Assembly (NCBI GenBank): GCA_001689535.1
Contig: LUJP01000113.1
Span: 1 to 22,910 of the forward strand
Direction of reading: 5' to 3'
From: Bacteroidales bacterium M5
GTDB lineage: Bacteria > Bacteroidota > Bacteroidia > Bacteroidales > Muribaculaceae
DNA length: 22,910 nucleotides
Position numbers and translations under genes: made by a program. The notes under the pieces were generated by a model. The model ran no database searches, was not told the origin of the DNA, and was given only the letters and a program-made list of their open reading frames with translations. Below are positions 8,091 through 15,049 of the stretch, piece by piece; position 1 is the first letter of the stretch; each line of letters begins with the position of its first letter.

Positions 8091-8111
8091 GCTTGGGAGC
8101 GCCCCGGCTGT
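8079..8111 (-). terminator. Candidate terminator hairpin of the Skp-like operon
   Basis: ACAGCCGG (8079-8086) and CCGGCTGT (8104-8111) form an 8-base-pair stem, with a small inner GCT/AGC pairing. Read on the - strand, it lies about 35 bases after the Skp-like stop and is followed by only three T. This makes it a weak intrinsic terminator. One arm is the last unit of the ~15-base repeat array. Confidence 0.4.
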
Positions 8112-8145
8112 AATGTCTCTGAGAAAACGGGAGAGAGGGAATGAC

Positions 8146-8745
8146 TTAGTGGTTGTCGCTTACTTTGTTGTAGCGGGCGTTGAGGCCTTCGATCACTTCG
8201 TTGGTGATGTCGAGGGAGGAGTTGAAGTAAACGCCTGCAGATTTGAAGAGGATTGCGTCGTACCCTTTTCCTTTGTTGTAGGAGTTGATGAACGATGTGA
8301 TGGAATCGTTGAGCTGCTGCTGCTGACGGGCAAGCTCCTGCTGGGTTGACTGCTCCATGCTTGCGAGAGCATTCTGGGCGTCCTGCTGCATCTTGTTGAG
8401 CTTGGTCACATCGGCATTGTAGCTTGCCTCGGAGAGATAACCGTTGGCTCGCATCTTCTCTTCAATCTGGCTGCCGAAGCGCTGGATTTCCTGGGCGCGG
8501 GAATTGCGGGCGCTCTCAAGCTTGGAGAATGCGCGGATGCTTGCTTCGCGGAAATCCTTGGCAAGATTATAATTGGCGGTGATGGAGTCTTCATCGATAT
8601 AGCGGATGTTGACCTGAGCGCCAGCCTTAGCCTCAGCGGGAGCGGCATCAGTGGAAGCGGTGGTACCATTTCCGGCATTATTGCCACATGCGGTTAATAA
8701 AACAGCGGCCATCATGAGGAGGGAGGCTTTAACAGACTTTTTCAT
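8146..8745 (-). CDS. OmpH/Skp-like periplasmic chaperone, predicted lipoprotein
   Basis: A 199-residue protein with the OmpH/Skp layout. There is a strand near the start (VNIRYIDEDSI, 45-55), a long charged and Gln-rich helical region (about 60-150, including QQELARQQQQLND) that would form the coiled-coil tentacle, and the closing YDAILFKSAGVYFNSSLDIT, which matches the end of the Skp fold. Skp holds unfolded outer membrane proteins in the periplasm. Unlike classical soluble Skp, this one has a lipoprotein signal: MKKSVKASLLMMAAVLLTAC, Cys20, followed by a Gly/Ala/Thr-rich linker. I chose the ATG at 8745 over the in-frame ATG at 8796, because the latter would put 17 residues ahead of the signal and would overlap the upstream small gene. 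It follows that 57-codon gene by 31 bases, probably in one transcript. Confidence 0.82.
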   Translation of the reverse strand: MKKSVKASLLMMAAVLLTACGNNAGNGTTASTDAAPAEAKAGAQVNIRYIDEDSITANYNLAKDFREASIRAFSKLESARNSRAQEIQRFGSQIEEKMRANGYLSEASYNADVTKLNKMQQDAQNALASMEQSTQQELARQQQQLNDSITSFINSYNKGKGYDAILFKSAGVYFNSSLDITNEVIEGLNARYNKVSDNH

Positions 8746-8776
8746 TGCGAAAATTTTCAATAACGGATAGTTTAAA

Positions 8777-8950
8777 TTACTTTTCTTGATGAGCACAGGT
8801 TATGTTGCGATCGCGCAACGCCTTGTTATGGCTTACATGCCCCGACGGGAATTTGCCATTTTTAACAAAAAGGACTTTCACTCCGAGGGCAACGAGGGCT
8901 ATTGCAAGAAGTGCAATGGTAAGAAGCAATGTCAGAAGCCATGTTTCCAT
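8777..8950 (-). CDS. Small single-pass membrane protein (57 aa)
   Basis: A 57-codon frame, ATG at 8950 to TAA at 8777. It starts METWLLTLLLTIALLAIALV, a single strongly hydrophobic helix through about residue 23. A basic stretch (KVLFVKNGKFP) and a compact polar tail follow, HVSHNKALRDRNITCAHQEK. The HNKALRxRxITCA tail resembles a tail I recall from short conserved Bacteroidales membrane proteins of unknown function, which, with the clean hydropathy pattern and an upstream TATATTTG box, supports a real gene. It lies 31 bases before the Skp-like lipoprotein on the same strand. The conserved Cys52 near the C-terminus could be a metal or redox site. The + strand frame over this region looks like a shadow. 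The function is not known. Confidence 0.75.
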   Translation of the reverse strand: METWLLTLLLTIALLAIALVALGVKVLFVKNGKFPSGHVSHNKALRDRNITCAHQEK

Positions 8951-8973
8951 GAGTGATTGTAGGTTTTGCTGTG

Positions 8974-8981
8974 CAAATATA
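8974..8981 (-). promoter_or_regulatory. -7 box for the small membrane protein / Skp-like operon
   Basis: Read on the - strand this is TATATTTG, an exact TAnnTTTG, about 24 bases before the ATG at 8950. No good TTG was found 19-21 bases further upstream. Confidence 0.5.
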
Positions 8982-9118
8982 GGAAAGGTGGGAGAATTTT
9001 TCGCTATAAGTCAATTTTATTTTGTAACTTGTGCTCGTGTTAGCAGCGTTTTTAACAAATTTTCAAACCTGCACAGACTCGTTAATAACCCAAACTAATA
9101 ACAACAAAATATTCTGAC

Positions 9119-10579
9119 ATGAAAGTAGCAGACCTCAACCCTAAACAGGTGTTCAGCATCTTTGATGACATTACGCGGATTCCCCGTCCGTCGAAGAAAG
9201 AGGAGAAAATACGCCAGTATTTTCTTGACTTTGCCAAAAAGCACAATCTCGAAGCCAAGACCGACAAAGTGGGCAACGTGCTTATTAAAGCACCCGCAAC
9301 TCCCGGACACGAGCAGGCTCCTACGGTGATACTGCAGGGACACATGGATATGGTGTGCGAGAGCAATGACAAATCGTTCGATTTCGAAAACAATCCCATC
9401 ACCACTATAGTGGACGGCGAGTGGATACATGCCGACGGCACCACACTCGGAGCCGACAACGGCATAGGTGTGGCTGCATCACTGGCCGTAATGACCGATC
9501 CGGAATGCGTTCACGGCCCTCTGGAGGCCCTGTTCACAATGGACGAGGAAACTGGCATGACCGGCGCATTCGGACTGGGAGAGGACATGATAACCGGAAA
9601 AATACTCATCAACCTCGACTCGGAGGACGATGCCGAACTGTTTGTGGGCTGCGCCGGCGGCGTGGACACCGTCTGCACCTTCAAATACAACCGTTCATTC
9701 GCTCCCAAAGACTTCGCATATTATAAGGTAGATGTATCAAAGGGTCAGGGCGGACACTCCGGAGGCGACATCCATCTGGGACGCGCCAACGCCAACAAGA
9801 TACTTACCCGCTTCCTCTTCGACCTCTCGAAAAAGCATGAGATTGCTCTGGCAGAAATCGACGGCGGAAACCTCCGCAACGCCATCCCCCGCGCAGCCCA
9901 TGCCATTGTAGGCGTACACCCCAACCACAAAGAGGACATGCGTGTGCTCCTCAACGAGTATAGCGCCACCATCCAGCAGGAATACGCGGATATCGAGCCT
10001 ACCCTGACCATAACGATGGAAACCGTTGAGCGTCCGGAATACAGCATTGACGACGAAACCGCCACCAATATAGTACGCGCTGTCTACAGCGCTCCCCACG
10101 GAGTAGTGTCGATGAGCCGTGAACTCGAGGGACTCGTGGAGACTTCCACCAACCTTGCAAGCGTGAAGATGAAAGAGGACAACACCGTAGTTGTGACCAC
10201 CAGCCAGCGCTCGGCCGTTGACTCGCGCAAATGGGACATAGCCAACCAGGTAGAGGCCCACTTCCTCCTTGCAGGCGCCGAAGTGGTTCACGGTGAAGGC
10301 TATCCCGGATGGAAGCCCAACCTTCAGTCGCCCATCATGGAAATGGCCCGCGACGCCTATAAAGAACTTTACGGCATCACTCCGGCAATAAAGGCTATTC
10401 ACGCCGGCCTGGAATGCGGACTCTTCCTCCAGAAATATCCTTATCTCGACATGGTATCGTTCGGCCCGACACTTCAGAACGTTCATTCACCGTCCGAGCG
10501 CATGAACATTCCGGCAGTTGACCGCTTCTATCAGCAGCTTAAGCTCACGCTGAAAAAAGTAGCCGACAAAAAAGCCTGA
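9119..10579 (+). CDS. pepD: Aminoacyl-histidine dipeptidase (Xaa-His dipeptidase, M20C)
   Basis: A cytosolic zinc dipeptidase of the PepD family that cleaves Xaa-His dipeptides such as carnosine and other small peptides. The length of 486 residues is typical. The metal-site motifs are in order: ILQGHMDMV (H75, D77), LGADNGIG (bridging D113), MDEETGMTGA (general base and metal-binding acids around 142-144), INLDSED (D167), and GQGGHSGGDIH (H213) opening the dimerisation domain. The C-terminal AIHAGLECGLF carries the last His ligand, and the tail HSPSERMN is typical of the family. Start ATG at 9119 directly precedes KVADLNPKQVF, the family's usual beginning. It is monocistronic: divergent from the small membrane gene and closed by a strong terminator at 10618-10671. 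Confidence 0.95.
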   Translation: MKVADLNPKQVFSIFDDITRIPRPSKKEEKIRQYFLDFAKKHNLEAKTDKVGNVLIKAPATPGHEQAPTVILQGHMDMVCESNDKSFDFENNPITTIVDGEWIHADGTTLGADNGIGVAASLAVMTDPECVHGPLEALFTMDEETGMTGAFGLGEDMITGKILINLDSEDDAELFVGCAGGVDTVCTFKYNRSFAPKDFAYYKVDVSKGQGGHSGGDIHLGRANANKILTRFLFDLSKKHEIALAEIDGGNLRNAIPRAAHAIVGVHPNHKEDMRVLLNEYSATIQQEYADIEPTLTITMETVERPEYSIDDETATNIVRAVYSAPHGVVSMSRELEGLVETSTNLASVKMKEDNTVVVTTSQRSAVDSRKWDIANQVEAHFLLAGAEVVHGEGYPGWKPNLQSPIMEMARDAYKELYGITPAIKAIHAGLECGLFLQKYPYLDMVSFGPTLQNVHSPSERMNIPAVDRFYQQLKLTLKKVADKKA

Positions 10580-10617
10580 CACACTCACCTGCCCCGCAAG
10601 CACGTGACAGAATAGAA

Positions 10618-10671
10618 AATCCGCGGGTCATTTACTCACACAAGCGTATAATGGCCCGCGGATTGTTTTTT
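10618..10671 (+). terminator. Strong intrinsic terminator after pepD
   Basis: AATCCGCGGG (10618-10627) is a perfect 10-base complement of CCCGCGGATT (10655-10664), followed by GTTTTTT (10665-10671). The - strand also shows GGATTTTC after the stem. This ends the pepD transcript. The next gene begins 21 bases after the T-run, leaving little room for its own promoter. Confidence 0.88.
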
Positions 10672-10692
10672 AGAGCTATTTTATAAACGACC

Positions 10693-11562
10693 ATGAGACA
10701 CCCCAAGGCGGCACTACTGCTTCTTGCAGTTGCGATTCCCGCACTATATGCACAGAAAACGAAGCCGGCTAAAAACGGCGCCGGGAATAAAATCGCGACA
10801 GAAGCAAAAGCCGAAACTGAAACAGAGGAATTCCTCGACACCGACACGCTGACCCATCCTCTTCCGCCGATGCTGATGACGGTAGAGCGTCTGACCGAAC
10901 GCGATTATATCGAAGTCGCGAATCGTCTGGGCGTGGAACCGGAAGCAATAAAGGCCGTAGTGGATATTGAGGCCGGCAAAGACCATCGTGGCTTTTTCAA
11001 GCCCGGATTGCCGCTTATAAACTTCGATCTGACGATGTTTAGGAAGTTCGCCGGAAAATCGGGAATCAACCTTGCCAGATACAACCGCACGCATGCGGCC
11101 GTATTCACCCGTCCCAACGCCCGCGCGCACGGCTCGACACAAGCCGCGCAGCAGCACCGTCTGCGCACTGCCCGCAGCATCGACGACGAAACTGCCGTGA
11201 TGGGAACCTTCTGGGGAATGTTTCAGATAGGAGGATTCAACTGGAAACTCTGCGGAGCCAAGGATATTGACGACTTCGTGGAGAAAATGAGCCGGTCGGA
11301 AAGAGACCAGCTCGAACTTTTCGCCAACTTCCTGGAAAGCACAGGTCTTGACAAGCCCCTGAAAGCCAAGAATTGGGCTGCCTTCGCACGGGGATATAAC
11401 GGACCGTCGTATGCCCGCAGAGGCTACCATACACGAATGGCCGCGGCTTACGCGCGCCACAAGAGGGCCTCCCGCAACCTGTCGGGCTTTCCCACCGAAC
11501 TATCACTCGGCATAAAGGAGGATGTGGACTTCACACCCATGAGCCTTGACTCAATAAACTGA
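10693..11562 (+). CDS. Exported N-acetylmuramidase-like protein (PF11860-type)
   Basis: Probably cleaves peptidoglycan glycan strands in the periplasm. The 289 residues start with a signal peptide (MRHPKAALLLLAVAIPALYA), then a charged Lys/Glu/Thr linker (21-60), then a domain matching the N-acetylmuramidase family. IKAVVDIEAGKDHRGFF places the likely catalytic Glu at position 93. WGMFQIGGFNW and FARGYNGPSYARRGYHTRMA are the conserved later motifs. The family segment often written ILFE is here LINFDLTMF, so that Glu is replaced by Asp112. Members are common as phage endolysins, but this copy has a Sec signal and no phage genes around it, pointing to a housekeeping or remodelling role. Its last 32 bases overlap the convergent flippase gene. 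No clear promoter is visible after the pepD terminator. Confidence 0.8.
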   Translation: MRHPKAALLLLAVAIPALYAQKTKPAKNGAGNKIATEAKAETETEEFLDTDTLTHPLPPMLMTVERLTERDYIEVANRLGVEPEAIKAVVDIEAGKDHRGFFKPGLPLINFDLTMFRKFAGKSGINLARYNRTHAAVFTRPNARAHGSTQAAQQHRLRTARSIDDETAVMGTFWGMFQIGGFNWKLCGAKDIDDFVEKMSRSERDQLELFANFLESTGLDKPLKAKNWAAFARGYNGPSYARRGYHTRMAAAYARHKRASRNLSGFPTELSLGIKEDVDFTPMSLDSIN

Positions 11563-12880
11563 CTGCCGCTACAAAAAGAAAGAGCAAAACGGCCGCTGTC
11601 CAAACACGTGCAGAGGCACGGATGCCGAACAACCGGCAGTTTACCACCGCAACCAGGCCACAGTAAAGGATGGAATCGAGCGTAATACCCACCCCGGCTC
11701 CGGCAAGTCCCCATAAAGAATATCCGGCAATAACGCATACAGCCATAATCAGCGCTCCGACGCACTCCGTCAGCATAAACTGCCTGGCTGAGCCCTTGGC
11801 GAGAATCAAAAACGCCATATTCCATGAGAGCACCCGCGCAACAAACGAAGGTGCAGCACAAACGAGCATGGGGACAACCGGCAAAAACGAACCGTCGTAC
11901 AACAGACGCACAAGCAGCGGTGACAACAGGACAAAAGCCGAAGCACCGATAGCCGCAAGAGGAAGAAACACCATGCATTCGTGACGCATCATAAGCTCTA
12001 CCCTGCGGGGGTGGGATGACTGAGCTGAAATGCGGGGAAAATATTCCATGGCCATAGCGCTGAAAACCACACCTACATATCTGACGGCCATCTGATATCC
12101 GGCCTGATATAATCCTACAGAATCCAATCCGCCACCAAAACCGATAAAAGTCACCACGGCATATCCCGCCGCCACTGAAAGAAATCCACTCAGCGTCATG
12201 GCGGCCGACATTCTCAGCAACGTGCCGTAAGATCCGTGACCTGTGCCCTCCCCTTTTCCAAACTTTTCAGGAACTGCGTGACGACCCTTGGCATAAAATA
12301 CCAGAGCCGAAACCACAGAAGTGACAACAACAATCAGCGCGACACCCCACATATCCCTGAGATACCATACAATAACGCATGCAGGAACCAGAGCTAACAA
12401 AGCACTCAGAGAAGATGCGGAAGCAAGGTCTCGCAGACGCCCGGAACCCTGAAGAACCGCGCTTTCACCACCGCTTACAGAATTGAAGATGACTGCCACC
12501 GCAACAAACGCAAACAGAGGCCACAGACCCATATTGCCAAAAGAAACACTGCTGAGCAGCGGCGAGACCAACAACACGAGGGCGGCAGCGCATATCCCCG
12601 AAATAAAAGCGAGGCGACGCACAGCGTGAACGCGTCCGGCGCTTTCTTCTGGCAAGGCTGAGGCTATAGCCCTGACACCGGAGATCTTTAGACCGGATGA
12701 GACAAAAGAGCCGGCCATTTCGCAGACGAGCGACAGAATGCCGAGCATTCCCACTCCCGAAGCGCCAACGGCAAGAGCCACGACCTTCGCCCGCACCACA
12801 CCGCACAGCATGGAAAGCGACTCTGTGCCAGAAAACAGAGCCGTGGTCTTGAGCAGCCGCTTTGTCAGGCGCCGCTTCAT
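11531..12880 (-). CDS. Polysaccharide/O-antigen flippase, MATE-like (Wzx type)
   Basis: A 449-residue polytopic inner membrane protein of the oligosaccharide flippase family, expected to move undecaprenyl-linked glycan units across the membrane. The N-terminus is Wzx-like: a basic start (MKRRLTKRLLKTTALFSG), then LSMLCGVVRAKVVALAVGASGVGMLGILS, and about 12 hydrophobic segments follow. AGYQMAVRYVGVVFSAMAMEYFPRISA in the middle matches the conserved mid-protein helix of O-antigen translocases. No glycosyltransferase cluster surrounds it; instead it is translationally coupled (ATGA overlap) to the EnvC-like gene before it. That suggests a general envelope glycan rather than a variable capsule locus. 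The 3' end overlaps the convergent muramidase gene by 32 bases. The substrate is unknown. Confidence 0.85.
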   Translation of the reverse strand: MKRRLTKRLLKTTALFSGTESLSMLCGVVRAKVVALAVGASGVGMLGILSLVCEMAGSFVSSGLKISGVRAIASALPEESAGRVHAVRRLAFISGICAAALVLLVSPLLSSVSFGNMGLWPLFAFVAVAVIFNSVSGGESAVLQGSGRLRDLASASSLSALLALVPACVIVWYLRDMWGVALIVVVTSVVSALVFYAKGRHAVPEKFGKGEGTGHGSYGTLLRMSAAMTLSGFLSVAAGYAVVTFIGFGGGLDSVGLYQAGYQMAVRYVGVVFSAMAMEYFPRISAQSSHPRRVELMMRHECMVFLPLAAIGASAFVLLSPLLVRLLYDGSFLPVVPMLVCAAPSFVARVLSWNMAFLILAKGSARQFMLTECVGALIMAVCVIAGYSLWGLAGAGVGITLDSILYCGLVAVVNCRLFGIRASARVWTAAVLLFLFVAAVSLLSQGSWV

Positions 12881-14157
12881 TTAACCCATTCCAAGGGATT
12901 GAGCTTGCTGCGTTCGCGGCGCAGCTCGAAGTGCATCACGTTGCGGCCGTTTTCGTCCGTACCGATGCTTCCTATCGGATCATTGGCCGCAAGCTTCTGA
13001 CCCTGGCGTACGGAAATCGAGCTCAGATTGGCATAGACGCTGAGATAGCTTCCATGACGCACCATGACAATGTTGCCGAATCCTTCCTGACGGAAAATGG
13101 CTGATACCACGCCGTCGAATATGCAGCGGGCCGAAGTCCCGGGTGAAACGCCTATGTCTATACCGTTGTTGACCGTCTCCACATGCTCCAGCTGCGGATG
13201 CTTGTTTCTTCCAAATCCTTTCACTATAGTGTAGCTGCCCTTGACAGGAAACAGCAGGCGACCGCGGTTGCTCTCGAACGAGCCGTTCATCTTGCGGTCG
13301 GCCTCGGCAATGAGCACTTTTGCGGCAGGCGACGCAGAAGCCGACTTTCCCTTGGACTTGGACGGAGTGCTGCTTTTGCCTCCCTTGGCAGCCTCTTTCT
13401 CGGCGGCCTCACGCTCGCGGCGTCGCTGCTCCTCGGCTATGAGACGGTCGAGTTCGTTGTCGAGACGGCGCATACGGCGTTCATTCTCCTTCAGCACGCT
13501 CCGCAGACTCGATTGCTCCTTTTTGAGCTTAGCCACGAGCTTATCGGCATCGGTCCTTCTGACCTCAAGCGACCGGCGGCTCTGATTGAGCTGCGCCAAT
13601 GAACGCTCACGCTGAGTATAAGTGGTGCTGAGATCGGCCTTGCGGCGCGTGATTTCATCCGAGAGGTCTCGGAGTTCCTGCTGACGACGGTTATGCCAGC
13701 GGCCGTATTCGCCCACATAACGCATCCTCGCCATGGCCTCCCGGAAAGAAGATGACGAAAACACAAATCCCACAAACGAAAGGGACTCCCCGCTCCCCTG
13801 CATGTCGCGCAGAGCCTTTATGTATGATTGTTTCAGGTGGTCACGACGCTGCGAAAGCCTGTCAAGCGTGTCGGCCGCACTCTTTATACTCCGGTCAAGT
13901 GAATCAACCTGAACGGTAACAGCACTTATCTCTGTGGACTTCCTGGCTATCTCGCCATTTATTTTTGAGAGTTCGCCCAGAGTCTTCCTGGTCTCGAGAT
14001 TCTTTGCCTTGAGTTTTTTATTGGTTTCGGAAATAACACGTTCCGTCGCCTGTTTTTCCTTGCGTATATTCTTGATATCGCGCGGCTTTGCGGCAGAAGC
14101 GCCGAAAGCCATAGCCGCAACTGACGCGATAACCATAAACTTCCTCATCATGAACAT
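12877..14157 (-). CDS. EnvC-like murein hydrolase activator with degenerate LytM (M23) domain
   Basis: A periplasmic protein of 426 residues: signal peptide (about 1-22), long coiled coil (about 25-255), a Lys/Ser/Ala-rich linker (about 256-285), and a C-terminal M23/LytM domain (about 300-426). EnvC proteins do not cut the wall themselves but switch on septal amidases. The metal site fits this. The usual His of HxGID is Asn330 (VNNGIDIG, D334 kept), and the usual catalytic His of the xxHL motif is Asn377 (VYANLS), while the final MHFE keeps His409. With two ligands or catalytic residues lost, hydrolase activity is unlikely. It lies 4 bases after the DUF4292 gene and overlaps the flippase start by 4, so it is in the middle of an operon. 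Start ATG 14157 was chosen; ATGs two and three codons downstream are also possible. Confidence 0.88.
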   Translation of the reverse strand: MFMMRKFMVIASVAAMAFGASAAKPRDIKNIRKEKQATERVISETNKKLKAKNLETRKTLGELSKINGEIARKSTEISAVTVQVDSLDRSIKSAADTLDRLSQRRDHLKQSYIKALRDMQGSGESLSFVGFVFSSSSFREAMARMRYVGEYGRWHNRRQQELRDLSDEITRRKADLSTTYTQRERSLAQLNQSRRSLEVRRTDADKLVAKLKKEQSSLRSVLKENERRMRRLDNELDRLIAEEQRRREREAAEKEAAKGGKSSTPSKSKGKSASASPAAKVLIAEADRKMNGSFESNRGRLLFPVKGSYTIVKGFGRNKHPQLEHVETVNNGIDIGVSPGTSARCIFDGVVSAIFRQEGFGNIVMVRHGSYLSVYANLSSISVRQGQKLAANDPIGSIGTDENGRNVMHFELRRERSKLNPLEWVK

Positions 14158-14161
14158 GCCA

Positions 14162-15025
14162 TCAGAGATTTTTCAGCATTTTCATTACTGCCTCGGGAGA
14201 GATACGCGAATAGCCGGAAGGAACCACTGACTTGTCGGCAAGACCGTCCTTGATATTCCACTGCGCTTTCCGGAAATTCCATTCTATCGTGGCTTTGACA
14301 GGCGTCTTACCTGACTCGGCTTCCACAGTGACCATTGAAGCGAAGTCTCCGGCCGACGAAGAGAAAACATCTCCGTAAGCGATACTTACAGGAGAGGCTC
14401 CGTCCACACTGACCGCAAGAGCCTTGAGAACGGCCGGCTCGCGGAACGCGAAACTGTAGCGCACATCAAAATCGCTTATTTCCCCGCTCGCCGTCCATAG
14501 TGACGGCTCTCCTGCAAGGGCTATCACAAAATCAGACGCCTTTACCTTATTCTTGCCGGGAACGAATATATGGCCCAGAAGGAGATCCTGCAGGTTGCCT
14601 GTCGTGGCAGGAAAACCGTCAAGCAGACTCATCACATCCGACTTGAAATACGCCTTGTTGAACCGGTCGATGACCGTAATGGAGTCGTCCTTCACACACA
14701 GGCTTCCTACCTCCATGCCCAGAAACCGCAGGGTAATGGAAAGACTTTTGTTCCGTTCCATAACAGCAGTTCCGCTGATTGACAAAGATCTGGGTTCAGA
14801 GAGCCGGACGGTGACCGGCAGTTTCACATTCTGCCACATACCATAGCCTGCAATCCGGGATGAAAGCGAAGACTCGGCGTCACGCACAGTGAAATCACCC
14901 TGCTGAGAGCCCGACTGCGAGGCTCCTCCAACGGCATTCCGGCCGCTGCGGCATGACACAGCGCCCACAGAAAGCAGAAGCAGAATAAAAGCAAATGTGA
15001 CGGAAAATATAGAGCGTATTTTCAC
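14162..15025 (-). CDS. DUF4292 family lipoprotein
   Basis: A 287-residue lipoprotein (lipobox AVSC, Cys25) of the Bacteroidetes family DUF4292. The body is beta-rich, with alternating hydrophobic residues, as in SISGTAVMERNKSLSITLRF and FVIALAGEPSLWTASGEI. The family is related in shape to LolA/LolB lipoprotein carriers, so a role in envelope lipid or lipoprotein handling is possible but unproven. It sits 24 bases after the TPR gene and 4 bases before the EnvC-like gene. This dut-TPR-DUF4292-EnvC order recurs in Bacteroidales as I recall it, which supports the family call. Confidence 0.82.
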   Translation of the reverse strand: MKIRSIFSVTFAFILLLLSVGAVSCRSGRNAVGGASQSGSQQGDFTVRDAESSLSSRIAGYGMWQNVKLPVTVRLSEPRSLSISGTAVMERNKSLSITLRFLGMEVGSLCVKDDSITVIDRFNKAYFKSDVMSLLDGFPATTGNLQDLLLGHIFVPGKNKVKASDFVIALAGEPSLWTASGEISDFDVRYSFAFREPAVLKALAVSVDGASPVSIAYGDVFSSSAGDFASMVTVEAESGKTPVKATIEWNFRKAQWNIKDGLADKSVVPSGYSRISPEAVMKMLKNL

Positions 15026-15049
15026 TTGATTGGAAATGTTTTGATTACA

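Noticed and set aside
8802..9098. 98-codon + strand frame over the divergent region
   Set aside because: It is antisense to the better-supported 57-codon membrane gene and its promoter, and its composition (many Arg, Cys, Ser) is that of a shadow frame.
9737..10486. 249-codon - strand frame inside pepD
   Set aside because: It is fully antisense to a gene with all catalytic motifs. Long shadow frames are common in this GC range.
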